A stretch of 64,000 bases of DNA from Algibacter miyuki (GCF_030409805.1 NZ_JAUFQP010000001.1:186001-250000); one strand, 5' to 3'; shown: positions 27,873 to 37,205, counted from the first letter of the stretch. The notes: generated by a model not told the origin, from the letters alone. Translations and numbers: made by a program.

Positions 27873-29174
27873 ATGAAGCAAGTTGAAAAAATTCCGGTAG
27901 TAAAAAAAGAGGTTTTAATGCCTTTTATTCTAATAACGTCTTTATTTGCTTTATGGGGTTTTGCAAATGATATTACAAATCCTATGGTGGCAGCTTTTGG
28001 CACAGTAATGGAAATATCTACAGCAAAAGCGGCATTAGTGCAATTTGCATTTTATGGTGGTTATGCAACTATGGCGATTCCAGCGGCTCTTTTTGTTAGA
28101 AAATACAGCTATAAGAAAGGCATTCTTTTAGGGTTGGCTTTATACGCTTTTGGAGCATTATTGTTTTTTCCTGCAGCTAAATATGAGGTTTTTGGCTTCT
28201 TTTTAGGCTCGCTTTATATTTTAACCTTCGGCTTGGCATTTTTAGAAACTACTGCAAACCCTTATATTTTATCTATGGGCGATGCGCGTACGGCAACGCA
28301 ACGCTTAAATTTAGCCCAAGCTTTTAACCCTATTGGTTCTATTTTTGGCATGTTTGTGGCTTCAAAATTTATTCTAACGGCTTTAGATTCTGATAAAAGA
28401 AACGAGGTGGGGACTCTAATTTTTACAGGCTTAGAAAGTACTGAAAAAGCGATTATTCGTACTCATGATTTGGGCGTTATTAGAAATCCTTATGTTATTC
28501 TTGGTGTGGTAGTTATGATTATGTTTGCCGTTATTGCTATATCGAAAATGCCAAAACGCGACAAAAACAATAATCTAGGTTCAGCGAGTGCATCTTTTAA
28601 ACGCTTATTTATAAATGGAAAATATCGGGAAGGTGTTTTTGCACAATTGTTTTATGTTGCAGCTCAAATTATGTGCTGGACGTTTATTATTCAATATGCG
28701 GGCCATTTAGGAATATCTAAAGCAACAGCACAGAATTATAATATAGTTGCCATGTTGATGTTTTTATCAAGTCGTTTTATAAGTACGTTTTTAATGAAGT
28801 ATATTAATTCAAAAAAACTATTAACTACATTCGCTTTAGGTGCTATGGCTACAATAGCTGGTGTTATTTTAATAGAGGGCGTTATGGGGTTATATTTATT
28901 GGTGACAACTTCAATATTTATGTCTTTAATGTTTCCAACCATATACGGTATTGCACTTAATGGTCTATCGGAAGAAGATTCTACTTTAGGAGCCGCTGGT
29001 TTAGTTATGGCCATTGTAGGCGGTGCTTTAATGCCTATTTTACAAGGTCTTATTATTGATCAAGAACGTATTGGGGGCTTTGCAGCAGTTAATGTGTCTT
29101 TTGTTTTACCATTTTTATGTTTTTGCTTTATATTTATTTATGGCTATAGAACACTTAAAGTGTATAATGATTAA
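27873..29174 (+). CDS. fucP: L-fucose:H+ symporter (MFS, FucP type)
   Basis: Inner-membrane sugar uptake carrier, 433 aa, about 12 hydrophobic helices. FucP-type marks: SLFALWGFANDITNPM in helix 1, LVQFAFYGGYATMAIPA in helix 2, SYKKGILLGLALYAFGALLFFPAA, FLETTANPYIL.LG-like stretch, and QRLNLAQAFNPIGSI. The conserved Asp/Asn pair of helix 1 (FANDI) and the Glu of helix 4 (FLETTANPY) needed for proton coupling are present. Downstream of aldA in the same operon. It may take up fucose; related carriers move other 6-deoxy sugars, so rhamnose cannot be excluded. No T-tailed terminator on the plus strand; the hairpin at 29228 is oriented for the minus strand. Confidence 0.88.
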   Translation: MKQVEKIPVVKKEVLMPFILITSLFALWGFANDITNPMVAAFGTVMEISTAKAALVQFAFYGGYATMAIPAALFVRKYSYKKGILLGLALYAFGALLFFPAAKYEVFGFFLGSLYILTFGLAFLETTANPYILSMGDARTATQRLNLAQAFNPIGSIFGMFVASKFILTALDSDKRNEVGTLIFTGLESTEKAIIRTHDLGVIRNPYVILGVVVMIMFAVIAISKMPKRDKNNNLGSASASFKRLFINGKYREGVFAQLFYVAAQIMCWTFIIQYAGHLGISKATAQNYNIVAMLMFLSSRFISTFLMKYINSKKLLTTFALGAMATIAGVILIEGVMGLYLLVTTSIFMSLMFPTIYGIALNGLSEEDSTLGAAGLVMAIVGGALMPILQGLIIDQERIGGFAAVNVSFVLPFLCFCFIFIYGYRTLKVYND

Positions 29175-29220
29175 TTTTTTAGAGTTAATTAATTATAAAA
29201 TGTTACGAATATTTTAGTTA

Positions 29221-29254
29221 AATAAAAAAAGCCAAGAATAAAATTCTTGGCTTT
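29221..29254 (-). terminator. Terminator belonging to the tRNA remnant
   Basis: A perfect 12-bp stem (AAAGCCAAGAAT, 29228-29239, complement at 29243-29254). The T run follows only when read on the minus strand, which is the direction of the tRNA 3' half at 29270-29311. This suggests both are leftovers of one tRNA transcription unit. Confidence 0.75.
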
Positions 29255-29269
29255 CCCTTTGTTTACTTG

Positions 29270-29311
29270 TAGCGAGAATGGGGCACGATCCCATGACCTC
29301 CGAGTTATGAA
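29270..29311 (-). pseudogene. 3' half of a tRNA gene with CAU anticodon (Met-type), likely attachment-site remnant
   Basis: Read on the minus strand from 29311: anticodon loop TTCATAA (anticodon CAT), 3' anticodon stem CTCGG, variable AGGTC, T stem ATGGG/CCCAT with a 7-nt loop, acceptor strand TCTCGCT and discriminator A. The 5' part is absent: the bases before the loop (CTAAA) do not pair with CTCGG. The T loop is ATCGTGC instead of TTCRANY, so the copy is decaying. A break at the anticodon loop beside a tyrosine recombinase gene is typical of integrative-element attachment sites. Confidence 0.78.
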
Positions 29312-29415
29312 TTTAGAGCATACTATGTCATATCAATATGAATACCTTTAAAATTCACTAAAAGCGAAGCTTTATATATTGTTTAGTGTTAAATGAAATC
29401 AATTAATATCAAAGA

Positions 29416-29451
29416 ATGTTTTAGCTATGTTTTAGCAGTGTATAAATACAC
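29416..29451. repeat. Short direct repeat and palindrome between att remnant and integrase
   Basis: ATGTTTTAGC is present at 29416-29425 and again at 29427-29436 (period 11). It is followed by the inverted repeat GTGTAT-AA-ATACAC at 29438-29451. Their place between the tRNA remnant and the integrase start suits integrase arm sites or autoregulation, but function is inferred from position only. Confidence 0.4.
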
Positions 29452-29482
29452 AGAATTTTATCTTTATTAAAAACTAATACTT

Positions 29483-30685
29483 ATGGCATCAGTAACACCT
29501 TTTTTAGTTAAACGACCAAATTCAAAAAATCTACATCCTATATCAATTAGAATTATAAAGGATCGGAAGCCGTCATATATTTATATTGGACAATCTATAA
29601 AGTTGAAGCAATGGGATACCAAAAATAGAAGGGTGAAAAAATCACATCCAGATCATTTAGAAATCAATCAGCTGATACTATCAAAACTATCTTTAGCCAA
29701 CAAAAGTTTGATTAATGCAGAGATTGAAGAGCAGGATTTATCTTCAAAAAAGATAAAAAATCAGATTGTATCGAAATATGATAACGATTTTTTTAAAGTA
29801 GCCGAGAGTTACTTGGTAAATATAAGAAACCGAAAGCAGTTTCATCAATTGGATATTGAAATTGGTCGTATAGCTGTGTTTAGAGAATTTATAAAAAACG
29901 ATCACCTTCATTTTAAAGACTTGAATTTTGAACTCCTAAAACAATTTGAACATTTTCTGTTAAGTAAAAGGAATTTGGTTGCACGTACTGTGGCTAATTA
30001 TATGATTACGCTTCGAACTATTTATAATTTGGGAATAAGTAAAAGCATTATAAAGAAGGAATCTTACCCTTTTGGAAAAGGGAAATTTCAAATTAAGTTT
30101 CCAGAAACAAAAAAGGTAGGATTAAATAGAAAAGAAATAAAGACTTTAGAGAATTTAAAAGGTTTAACAAAAGCTCAAGAGTACGCTTTATATGCATGGT
30201 TAATTAGTTTTTATTTTGCAGGAATTCGGATAAGTGATGTATTACAATTAAAGTGGGCAGATTTTTATGATGATCGTTTACATTACCGTATGGCTAAGAA
30301 CAACAAATTAGTGTCTTTGAAGATTCCTGATAAAGTTACTAAAATTCTAGGTAAATTAGAAAGAGAAGAAGATTCTGTTTATTTGTTTAAGGAGTTAGAA
30401 GGCGTTAATTTAAATGATAAGAAACGCGTAAGAACGAGAATAAAAACAGCTACAAGAAACTTCAATAGGAGGTTAGAGCTTGTTGCTGAGCAAGCAGGTA
30501 TAGAAAAAAAAATGTCTATGCACATTGCTCGCCATAGTTTTGGTAATATTTCGGGAGATAAAATACCCATTCAAATGTTACAAAAACTATATCGACATTC
30601 TTCGGTTACTACAACGATGCTTTATCAAGCTAATTTTATGAGAAAAGATGCTGATGAGGCACTTGATATGGTTATTGATTTTTGA
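29483..30685 (+). CDS. Tyrosine recombinase/site-specific integrase
   Basis: 400 aa, cytoplasmic. The N-terminal part (about 1-90) is an arm-DNA-binding-like domain (LHPISIRIIKDRKPSYIYIG). A SAM-like core-binding domain follows (about 100-205; ARTVANYMITLRTIYN). The catalytic domain shows Arg in FAGIRISDVLQLKW, H-x-x-R in HIARHSF, the second His in YRHSSVTTT and the nucleophile Tyr in TTMLYQ. All catalytic residues are present, so it may be active. It sits 172 bp from the tRNA 3' half, suggesting it inserted the DNA that follows. Related enzymes also occur as stand-alone genes in flavobacterial chromosomes, so the link to the island is inference. Confidence 0.92.
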   Translation: MASVTPFLVKRPNSKNLHPISIRIIKDRKPSYIYIGQSIKLKQWDTKNRRVKKSHPDHLEINQLILSKLSLANKSLINAEIEEQDLSSKKIKNQIVSKYDNDFFKVAESYLVNIRNRKQFHQLDIEIGRIAVFREFIKNDHLHFKDLNFELLKQFEHFLLSKRNLVARTVANYMITLRTIYNLGISKSIIKKESYPFGKGKFQIKFPETKKVGLNRKEIKTLENLKGLTKAQEYALYAWLISFYFAGIRISDVLQLKWADFYDDRLHYRMAKNNKLVSLKIPDKVTKILGKLEREEDSVYLFKELEGVNLNDKKRVRTRIKTATRNFNRRLELVAEQAGIEKKMSMHIARHSFGNISGDKIPIQMLQKLYRHSSVTTTMLYQANFMRKDADEALDMVIDF

Positions 30686-31403
30686 GTTCTATTAAGAGGT
30701 TGTTTAATTGGTTCAAGAGGAACTAACCAAAATCTAATTTTAATATTAGTCTCAGAAGGTAATAACGGCTATAGTTTTATTTGGCACCTGATTACATACC
30801 GTTTTGTAAGTCTTTATTCAACTTATTGATTTTTAACTTTGATTAACTGAGTATGGATAAGATAGAAGTAAGTCAATTTGTTTTTTTTAGTCCTTTTCTA
30901 AATTTATTTTCATTAAAAACTAAAGAGTATTTTTTTTTGCTAACCACGAAACTCAAAAAAAATAGCATGCTATAACCAATAGGGTTTTAAAATACAGAAA
31001 ACTATCATTTATAATAAGTTTTTATTCTAATGTTATTATGATAAATAATATATTTTAATTAGTGCTGCTTAAAAGTTATAGACATGGTAATTAAGTTAAA
31101 ATTTTTCTTTTTTACACTTAAATTGCTTCTAGAATAGAAACAAGTTTATGTATAACAAAATAGCTATAGTTATAAAAAAATGAGAAGAAATTAAGTTAAA
31201 ACAAAAATGTTAGTGTATTTATTTCAGTATTTCAATCATACAAAAAATAGTTTAAAACAGGTTTATTTTCTTACATTTAGTAAAGAAGAAACACTTTGTT
31301 GAGGGTAATTGGTACTTTTCGATACCAAATTCGGTATAATTTAACTCTCTACTAAAAGTAAATTGCAGTCAGAATTTTTTTAATCTTTAAATTTTTAGAA
31401 ATC
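30686..31403. other. Intergenic region, 718 bp
   Basis: AT-rich with many stops in all frames, and no gene recognised. A weak hairpin (TTGGTT/AACCAA at 30708-30730) follows the integrase. Near the right end are the overlapping inverted repeats at 31309-31337. It may contain island debris too eroded to identify. Confidence 0.6.
31309..31337. promoter_or_regulatory. Overlapping inverted repeats, candidate GntR operator
   Basis: TTGGTA (31309-31314) pairs with TACCAA (31323-31328), and ATACC (31322-31326) pairs with GGTAT (31333-31337). The cluster lies about 70 bp before the GntR-type gene, so autoregulation is plausible. It shares GTACTT with the inverted repeat before aldA. Confidence 0.4.
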
Positions 31404-32462
31404 ATGGAAACTGTAATGGATGCAATTAATTTTATAGATATTAATAAAAGCTCAAGAGTACCAATGTACCAACAGATCGTTGATTCTATAATCAATAATA
31501 TATCAAACGGTAATATAGTACTGAATGAAAAATTACCATCAATAAATACAATAAGTGAGGATTTCTACCTTTCTCGGGATACAGTTGAAAAAGCATATAG
31601 TATATTAAAAGAGCGTAATATAATTGTTTCAATACCTCGAAGAGGTTATTACGTTTCAAAAATAGAGACTACTCATAAATTAAAAATTTTATTTTTAGTA
31701 AATAAACTAAGTTCTTATAAAATGAGAATTTATAATTCTTTTTTGGATAGAATTGGAGTCAATTCGAAAATTGATTTAGTGATTTATCATTGTGATGAAT
31801 TTGTCTTTTTGAATACTTTAAAGAATAATAAATCGGGCTATGATTATTATGTTATTATGCCGCATTTTAAAACCGATAAACTTCAGCATGCTAGTTATAC
31901 AGAAGAGGCGCTTAGGGCTATAAATAGTATTCCAAAAAATAAATTAATCATATTGGATAATTTGATGCTGCCAATAGAAAAGGATGTAGCTGCAGTATAT
32001 CAGGAGTTTGATAAAGATATATATGACGCTTTAAAAATTGGGATATCTAAAATATCTAAGTATAAAAAAATGATTTTATTTTATCCCGAAAAATCTGTTT
32101 ATCCTTTTCCAAGGAGGATTCTTCATGGTTTTAGGAAGTTTTGTTTGGAAAATGAAATTGATTTTGAAATACTTAGTGAGGTCTGTGATGATATGGTATT
32201 TATTAAGGGAGACCTGTTTATTACTATTGAGGAGACTGATTTAGTAAATTTAGTGAACCAAATACGAGAAAAAGAATTTATAATGGGAGAAGAAATAGGT
32301 GTGATATCCTATAATGATACTCCTCTTAAACAACTATTAGGCATAGCAGTGGTGTCTACAGATTTTAAAATAATGGGGTTAATGGCTGCTGAAATGATTT
32401 TAAATAATGATAAAAGCAAAGTAAAAGTGCCTTTTCATTTTATAGATAGAGCCTCTGTTTAA
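31404..32462 (+). CDS. GntR-family regulator with LacI-type ligand-binding domain
   Basis: 352 aa. Residues ~12-85 are a GntR winged helix (SRVPMYQQIVDSI, EKLPSINTISEDFYLSRDTVEKAYSILKERNII, RRGYYVSK). The rest is a periplasmic-binding-protein-like domain (KILFLVN, DYYVIMPHF, KLIILDNLML, IGVISYNDTPLKQLL, VSTDFKIMGLMAAEMIL), as in LacI-type sensors. This architecture is used in Bacteroidota for control of monosaccharide pathways; Bacteroides FucR (fucose) is of GntR type. It probably senses a free sugar such as fucose or rhamnose and represses catabolic or transport genes; candidates are the inverted repeats at 26297 and 31309. It is followed by the second HTCS after 112 bp. Confidence 0.82.
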   Translation: METVMDAINFIDINKSSRVPMYQQIVDSIINNISNGNIVLNEKLPSINTISEDFYLSRDTVEKAYSILKERNIIVSIPRRGYYVSKIETTHKLKILFLVNKLSSYKMRIYNSFLDRIGVNSKIDLVIYHCDEFVFLNTLKNNKSGYDYYVIMPHFKTDKLQHASYTEEALRAINSIPKNKLIILDNLMLPIEKDVAAVYQEFDKDIYDALKIGISKISKYKKMILFYPEKSVYPFPRRILHGFRKFCLENEIDFEILSEVCDDMVFIKGDLFITIEETDLVNLVNQIREKEFIMGEEIGVISYNDTPLKQLLGIAVVSTDFKIMGLMAAEMILNNDKSKVKVPFHFIDRASV

Positions 32463-32574
32463 AAAATACTTAATTAAAAATTTTAAGTTATACAAATCTT
32501 ATTTAATACCAATAGATATTAATACTTTAGTCTCACAAGTAAAAAAGTTTAATTAACTTTACTCTGGCTTTAAA

Positions 32575-35500
32575 ATGTCATTAATTAAACCGTACTTTTT
32601 ATATATGCGTGGGCATTTCATGTTTTTCTTTATTTTTAGTTATATAGCTTTAGGTTTTTCACAAAACGACACCTATAAATTCAAGCATTTGGTGGCAACC
32701 GATGGTTTATCTCAAAATACAATTATAGATATTAATCAAGATGATTTAGGGCAAATTTGGATAGGTACTCGAGATGGTTTAAACAAATTTGATGGTAGTG
32801 AGTTTACGGTTTATCGGCATGATAAAAATGATCCTAGATCAATAAGTAATAACGATATTATTTGCATTGAAAATGGTAGAGATAGTACAATATGGATCGG
32901 TACTTTTTCGGGATTAAATAAATATGACACTAGGACGGATGTATTTAAAACTTATGTCAATGATGATCAGAAAACATCCCTTGGAAACAATATTGTTTGG
33001 ACTATTAAAAAGTTATTAAACCAAGAAATATGGGTAGGTACACCGTCAGGGCTATCTATATATAATGAGTTTAAAGATTCCTTTAAGAATTATACTTCAG
33101 TGGGGCAGGTACTTTCTATTTTCGAAAATAAAGCAGGAGAAACCTACATAGGAACAGACAATGGAGTATTAAAAGTTATAGCAGAAAGTAATAAAGATTA
33201 CAGTTTTATTAGAATAAAAGGAACAGAAGGAGTGGTTGTTCAGGATATTGAAGAGAGTCAATATGGAAACTTGCTTTTAGGGACACGTAATCAAAATGTA
33301 TTGGAGTATAATTTAGATAATGGTAAAATTACTACTTATTTAGACCAGTTGAGCTTAAAGGGGCAGGATAAGAACGTTAGAAAACTGCTATTTGATGATT
33401 TGGGAAATTTATGGGCTGGCACTTATGATGGTGTACAGATTATAGATAAGAATAAAAAAATATTAACGCTTTATAGTGATATTAATGATAATGAATCTAT
33501 TAGTGGGAACTTTATAAAAAGTTTGTTTAAAGATAAAAAAGGCTCGATTTGGGTTGGAACCTATCATGGAGGTATTAATATATGGGATGATTCCAATATA
33601 AATTTTATTAATATCACTCAAAAACCTGCAGATAAAGGTTTAAGTTTTAAGGCGGTAAGCTCTATTGTTAATCATAACGACAAGGTGTATTTTGGAACAG
33701 AAGGGGGCGGGGTGTCTATTTTAGATACTAAAAATCAGTTCTTTGAATATATTAAAACCAATAATTGTAATGCCTTAAAAAGTGATAATATTAAATCGTT
33801 GTTCTTGTCAGAAAACAATAATTTATGGATAGGGACATTTGAAAAAGGCTTTTTATTGTACAATATTAATGATCGAGAAGTCAAGAATGATATTTTGCCT
33901 AAAAAGTTATTAGAATCTACTCAAAATGTAGGTGTAAGTAATATATGTCAAGATCTTGATAAAAATATTTTAATAGGTACTTTGGGAAATGGCTTGATAA
34001 AGTATAATCCTATTAAAAAAAACTATGAGTTAATTAATAAAGGCTTAACAAGTAATAATATTAAATGTCTATATGTAGATTCTAAAAATAATATTTGGAT
34101 AAGTGGTTTTAAAGGAGGTAATATTATTAAACCAAATGGAGAAATAAAACACTTTTTTTATGATGAAAGCACTAATTTGGGACTTAGTACTACGGTCGTT
34201 TTTGAAGACTATAAAGGGACTATGTGGGTAGGGACAGAGTTTGACGGACTTTTTAAACTTGTGGGTAATAAGTTTACTCCGGTAAATCTAAAAATTAGTG
34301 ATATTTCAATTATAGGAATTAGAAGTATTGAAGAAGATAAAAAAGGAAAGCTGTGGCTTAGTACCACCAATCAAGGTATAGTTTGCTTTAACACTGTTAA
34401 TAATAGTATAGCTAAATATTATACTCAAAAAGACGGAGTTATTAGCAATCAGTTTAATAATAAGGCTAGTTTACATATCGGAGATTCAGGTTTTATGTTT
34501 GGAGGACCATCCGGTGTGTCTTATTTTAATTCCAACAATTTAATTAGAAATAAATATGTACCGCAAGTATTAATAACCCATTTTAAATTAAAAAATAAAT
34601 CTATAAATGTAAATAGTAAAGAGGGATTACTTACTGAAACTATAACATTTACAGATGACCTAAAACTTGCCTACGACCAAGGGAATTTTAGTATCTCCTT
34701 TTCTATACCCAGCTTTATAAATTCAAGTAAGAATAGTTACTTATACCGTTTAAAAGGACTTGAGGATGAATGGACAGAAACCACAGAAAACACAGCGTCC
34801 TATACCATTCAAAACCCTGGAAATTATACTTTTGAAATAAAAGGGGTTAATAATGATGGCTTTTCAAATAAAGTTCCTACGAGGTTAAATATTCATGTAA
34901 ATCCTGCACCTTGGAGATCTTGGTGGGCTTTTTTATTTTATGGAGTATTTATATTTTATGTTTTGTATTATTTAATGAACATATTAAAGTCAAAAACAAA
35001 ATTAAAGCATCAATTAGCTTTAGAAAAAATAGAAGCAGAACAAATTAAAACAGTTAATAAGCATAAATTAGAATTTTTTACTAATATATCTCATGAGCTA
35101 AGAACACCACTTACCTTAATCCTTGGCCCCCTAAATGAAATACTTGATAATTATAGGGGGAGCAGCACAATGTATAAAAAATTGAAAGTTATAGAGAGTA
35201 GTGCTAATCACTTACTACAACTCATAAACCGCTTGATGGATTTCAGAAAGCTCGAAAATAATTTAATGAAACTGGAAGCGGCGGAAGGAAATATAGTGAA
35301 GTTTTTAAAAGAAATATATTTGTCTTTTTCAGAATATGCTAAAAATGGAAATTACGATTATACTTTAGAAACTACTTCCGATAATATTCAGGTCTATTAT
35401 GATCGCTATAAGCTAGAGCGTGTGTTTTATAACTTAATTTCAAACGCATTTAGATATACACCAAAGGGAGGGAAAATTACATTAAAAGTTATTGAATATC

Positions 35501-36642
35501 CTGATGAAATTTGTATTAAGGTAGAGGATTCGGGTGTTGGGATTGCTGAAGAATATAGAGATAAAATTTTTGAACGTTTTTTTGAATTGTCTATAAATAA
35601 TAAACCGGATAATGACTATAATAAAGGAACAGGTATAGGTTTATCAATAGTAAAGAATATAGTAGACTTGCACAAAGGCAAAATTAGTGTTTCTGGTAAC
35701 AAAGATGGTAAGGGAACCGTTTTTTCATTCAAACTACCATTAGGAAAAGAATATTTGGATGAAACTGAAATTATTCAAGATTTTAAATTCTCTGATGATT
35801 TGGAGCAATATGTTAATCAATTAGAAGGTCAGGAAGTAGTGCTTGAAAAAGATGTTTTTGAGCTTCAACATATTCAGGAAAAAAGTACGATACTTATTGT
35901 AGAAGATAATAAGCAACTTAGAAAATTTATTGTAGATATTCTTATTTCCGAATATAATGTTTTAGAAGCGGAAAATGGAAAAGTAGCCTATAAGCTAGCT
36001 ATAGGTGAGCCAGTAGATCTCGTAGTAAGTGATGTAGTAATGCCAGAAATGACGGGTACTGAGTTATGTTCTCTAATTAAGGAAGATATTAGAACAAGTC
36101 ATATTCCTGTGATTTTGTTAACATCAAGGTCTTCGTTGATTTTTAAAATGGATGGGTTGGAAAGTGGAGCAGACGATTATTTAAGCAAACCTTTTAATGT
36201 GAAAGAGTTGAAGCTAAGAATTAAAAATATTTTGAGTACAATCTCCCGTTTAAAGGAAAAAATAAATTCTAATGAAATACTGCAACCCGATGACGTTGTA
36301 TTGTCTTCATTAGATGAAAAACTGTATAATAAAGCATTATCCATAGTGGAATTAAATATTAGTAATGAGCAATTTGATATCTCATTTTTTTGTGAAGAAC
36401 TAGGGGTGAGCAGAACGGTCTTGTTTAAAAAAATTAAGGCATGGACTGGATTTTCACCTAAAGATTTTATTCAGCATATACGTTTAAAAAGAGGAGCACA
36501 GTATTTGGAGCAAGGAGAGTTAAATATCTCTCAAATTAGCTATAATTTAGGATTTAAAAACCCTAAATACTTCAGTAAATGTTTTAGAAAAAAATTTGGT
36601 AAAACACCAACAGAGTATATAAAAACCTTTGGAGATTATTAA
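32575..36642 (+). CDS. Hybrid two-component system regulator (HTCS), second
   Basis: 1355 aa with the same layout as the HTCS at 21444. N-terminal hydrophobic segment ending in GFSQN, Reg_prop blades (repeated IWIGT, 35-700), Y_Y_Y domain (about 715-775; NPGNYTFEIKGVNNDG), membrane helix (about 782-802). HisKA with ISHELRTPLTLILGP (His near 840), HATPase (NLISNAFRYTPKGG, DSGVGI, GTGIGLSIVKN), receiver with VVSDVVMPEMTG (Asp near 1155), and AraC-type HTH at the end. The start could also be Met11 (MRGHFMFFF), which gives a shorter N-terminus. It precedes the sulfatase-GH78 fusion and is the likely activator of the right block, possibly through the CAGGACA repeats at 37097 and 58687 (inference). 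Confidence 0.95.
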   Translation: MSLIKPYFLYMRGHFMFFFIFSYIALGFSQNDTYKFKHLVATDGLSQNTIIDINQDDLGQIWIGTRDGLNKFDGSEFTVYRHDKNDPRSISNNDIICIENGRDSTIWIGTFSGLNKYDTRTDVFKTYVNDDQKTSLGNNIVWTIKKLLNQEIWVGTPSGLSIYNEFKDSFKNYTSVGQVLSIFENKAGETYIGTDNGVLKVIAESNKDYSFIRIKGTEGVVVQDIEESQYGNLLLGTRNQNVLEYNLDNGKITTYLDQLSLKGQDKNVRKLLFDDLGNLWAGTYDGVQIIDKNKKILTLYSDINDNESISGNFIKSLFKDKKGSIWVGTYHGGINIWDDSNINFINITQKPADKGLSFKAVSSIVNHNDKVYFGTEGGGVSILDTKNQFFEYIKTNNCNALKSDNIKSLFLSENNNLWIGTFEKGFLLYNINDREVKNDILPKKLLESTQNVGVSNICQDLDKNILIGTLGNGLIKYNPIKKNYELINKGLTSNNIKCLYVDSKNNIWISGFKGGNIIKPNGEIKHFFYDESTNLGLSTTVVFEDYKGTMWVGTEFDGLFKLVGNKFTPVNLKISDISIIGIRSIEEDKKGKLWLSTTNQGIVCFNTVNNSIAKYYTQKDGVISNQFNNKASLHIGDSGFMFGGPSGVSYFNSNNLIRNKYVPQVLITHFKLKNKSINVNSKEGLLTETITFTDDLKLAYDQGNFSISFSIPSFINSSKNSYLYRLKGLEDEWTETTENTASYTIQNPGNYTFEIKGVNNDGFSNKVPTRLNIHVNPAPWRSWWAFLFYGVFIFYVLYYLMNILKSKTKLKHQLALEKIEAEQIKTVNKHKLEFFTNISHELRTPLTLILGPLNEILDNYRGSSTMYKKLKVIESSANHLLQLINRLMDFRKLENNLMKLEAAEGNIVKFLKEIYLSFSEYAKNGNYDYTLETTSDNIQVYYDRYKLERVFYNLISNAFRYTPKGGKITLKVIEYPDEICIKVEDSGVGIAEEYRDKIFERFFELSINNKPDNDYNKGTGIGLSIVKNIVDLHKGKISVSGNKDGKGTVFSFKLPLGKEYLDETEIIQDFKFSDDLEQYVNQLEGQEVVLEKDVFELQHIQEKSTILIVEDNKQLRKFIVDILISEYNVLEAENGKVAYKLAIGEPVDLVVSDVVMPEMTGTELCSLIKEDIRTSHIPVILLTSRSSLIFKMDGLESGADDYLSKPFNVKELKLRIKNILSTISRLKEKINSNEILQPDDVVLSSLDEKLYNKALSIVELNISNEQFDISFFCEELGVSRTVLFKKIKAWTGFSPKDFIQHIRLKRGAQYLEQGELNISQISYNLGFKNPKYFSKCFRKKFGKTPTEYIKTFGDY

Positions 36643-36814
36643 AATGAAATTATTTCCGGAAACAAGTTAAGATTACCTCGCAATATATTGTAAAAGAATT
36701 AGTTTACTCTTTTTGAGTATTTATTTACCCCTCTAGTTGTTTAGTTTTGACGTGATTAGCAAATAATAAAGAGTTTGCTTTTTAATATAGGTTTATAACT
36801 AACTAATTAAACTA

Positions 36815-36910
36815 ATGAAAAATAAGAAAATCAATGTCTTGGAATTAGCCATAATTTTGATTGTGGTATTTTGTTCTTTGATGCTTATTTATTTAATAGG
36901 CGAACTATAA
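36815..36910 (+). CDS. 31-aa single-membrane-helix micro-ORF, uncertain
   Basis: Encodes MKNKKINVLELAII followed by a hydrophobic stretch ending LIYLIGEL: a basic N-terminus and one membrane helix. It is preceded by the ACTAA-rich leader typical of genes here (AACTAACTAATTAAACTA) and by a -7 box TAGTTTTG at 36742-36749. Too short to assign. It could be a real microprotein or the 5' remnant of a lost gene; in-frame coding-like sequence with one stop continues at 36915-37016. Confidence 0.4.
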   Translation: MKNKKINVLELAIILIVVFCSLMLIYLIGEL

Positions 36911-37096
36911 TTTATATGGTTCACTTAATCCGTTTACCGTTGCTGTAGAATAAGATTTCCCTAAGGGGTCTGGATATATTGATCTCCATGACCCTACTAT
37001 CAATACTGAAAAATAAGAATAAAAATATAAGGAGTTATAATTATGTTTTTAATATTGATGTTGGACATTATATAAATCTCTTAATGATAATTAAGT

Positions 37097-37113
37097 CAGG
37101 ACAGAACAGGACA
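37097..37113 (+). promoter_or_regulatory. CAGGACA direct repeat upstream of sulfatase-GH78 operon
   Basis: CAGGACA at 37097-37103 and 37107-37113, a 10-bp period, about 90 bp before the ATG at 37206. A related pair (CATGACA, CAGGACA, same period) is at 58687-58703 before susC. Candidate activator site for the HTCS at 32575. Confidence 0.5.
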
Positions 37114-37205
37114 ATCAATAAATATTAATAGATTAATTTTAATTTTTTGAATTTATAAAGAGAATATTATTTTAAATTAAATCAATAATTTTTGTAGCTA
37201 TTACT

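Noticed and set aside
29228..29254. Hairpin as the terminator of fucP
   Set aside because: The T run lies on the minus-strand side only; it fits the tRNA remnant better, though weak action on the plus strand is possible.
37042..37074. A 10-codon ORF with a GGAG-like site before it
   Set aside because: Too short and without a match; the site is probably chance in the leader.
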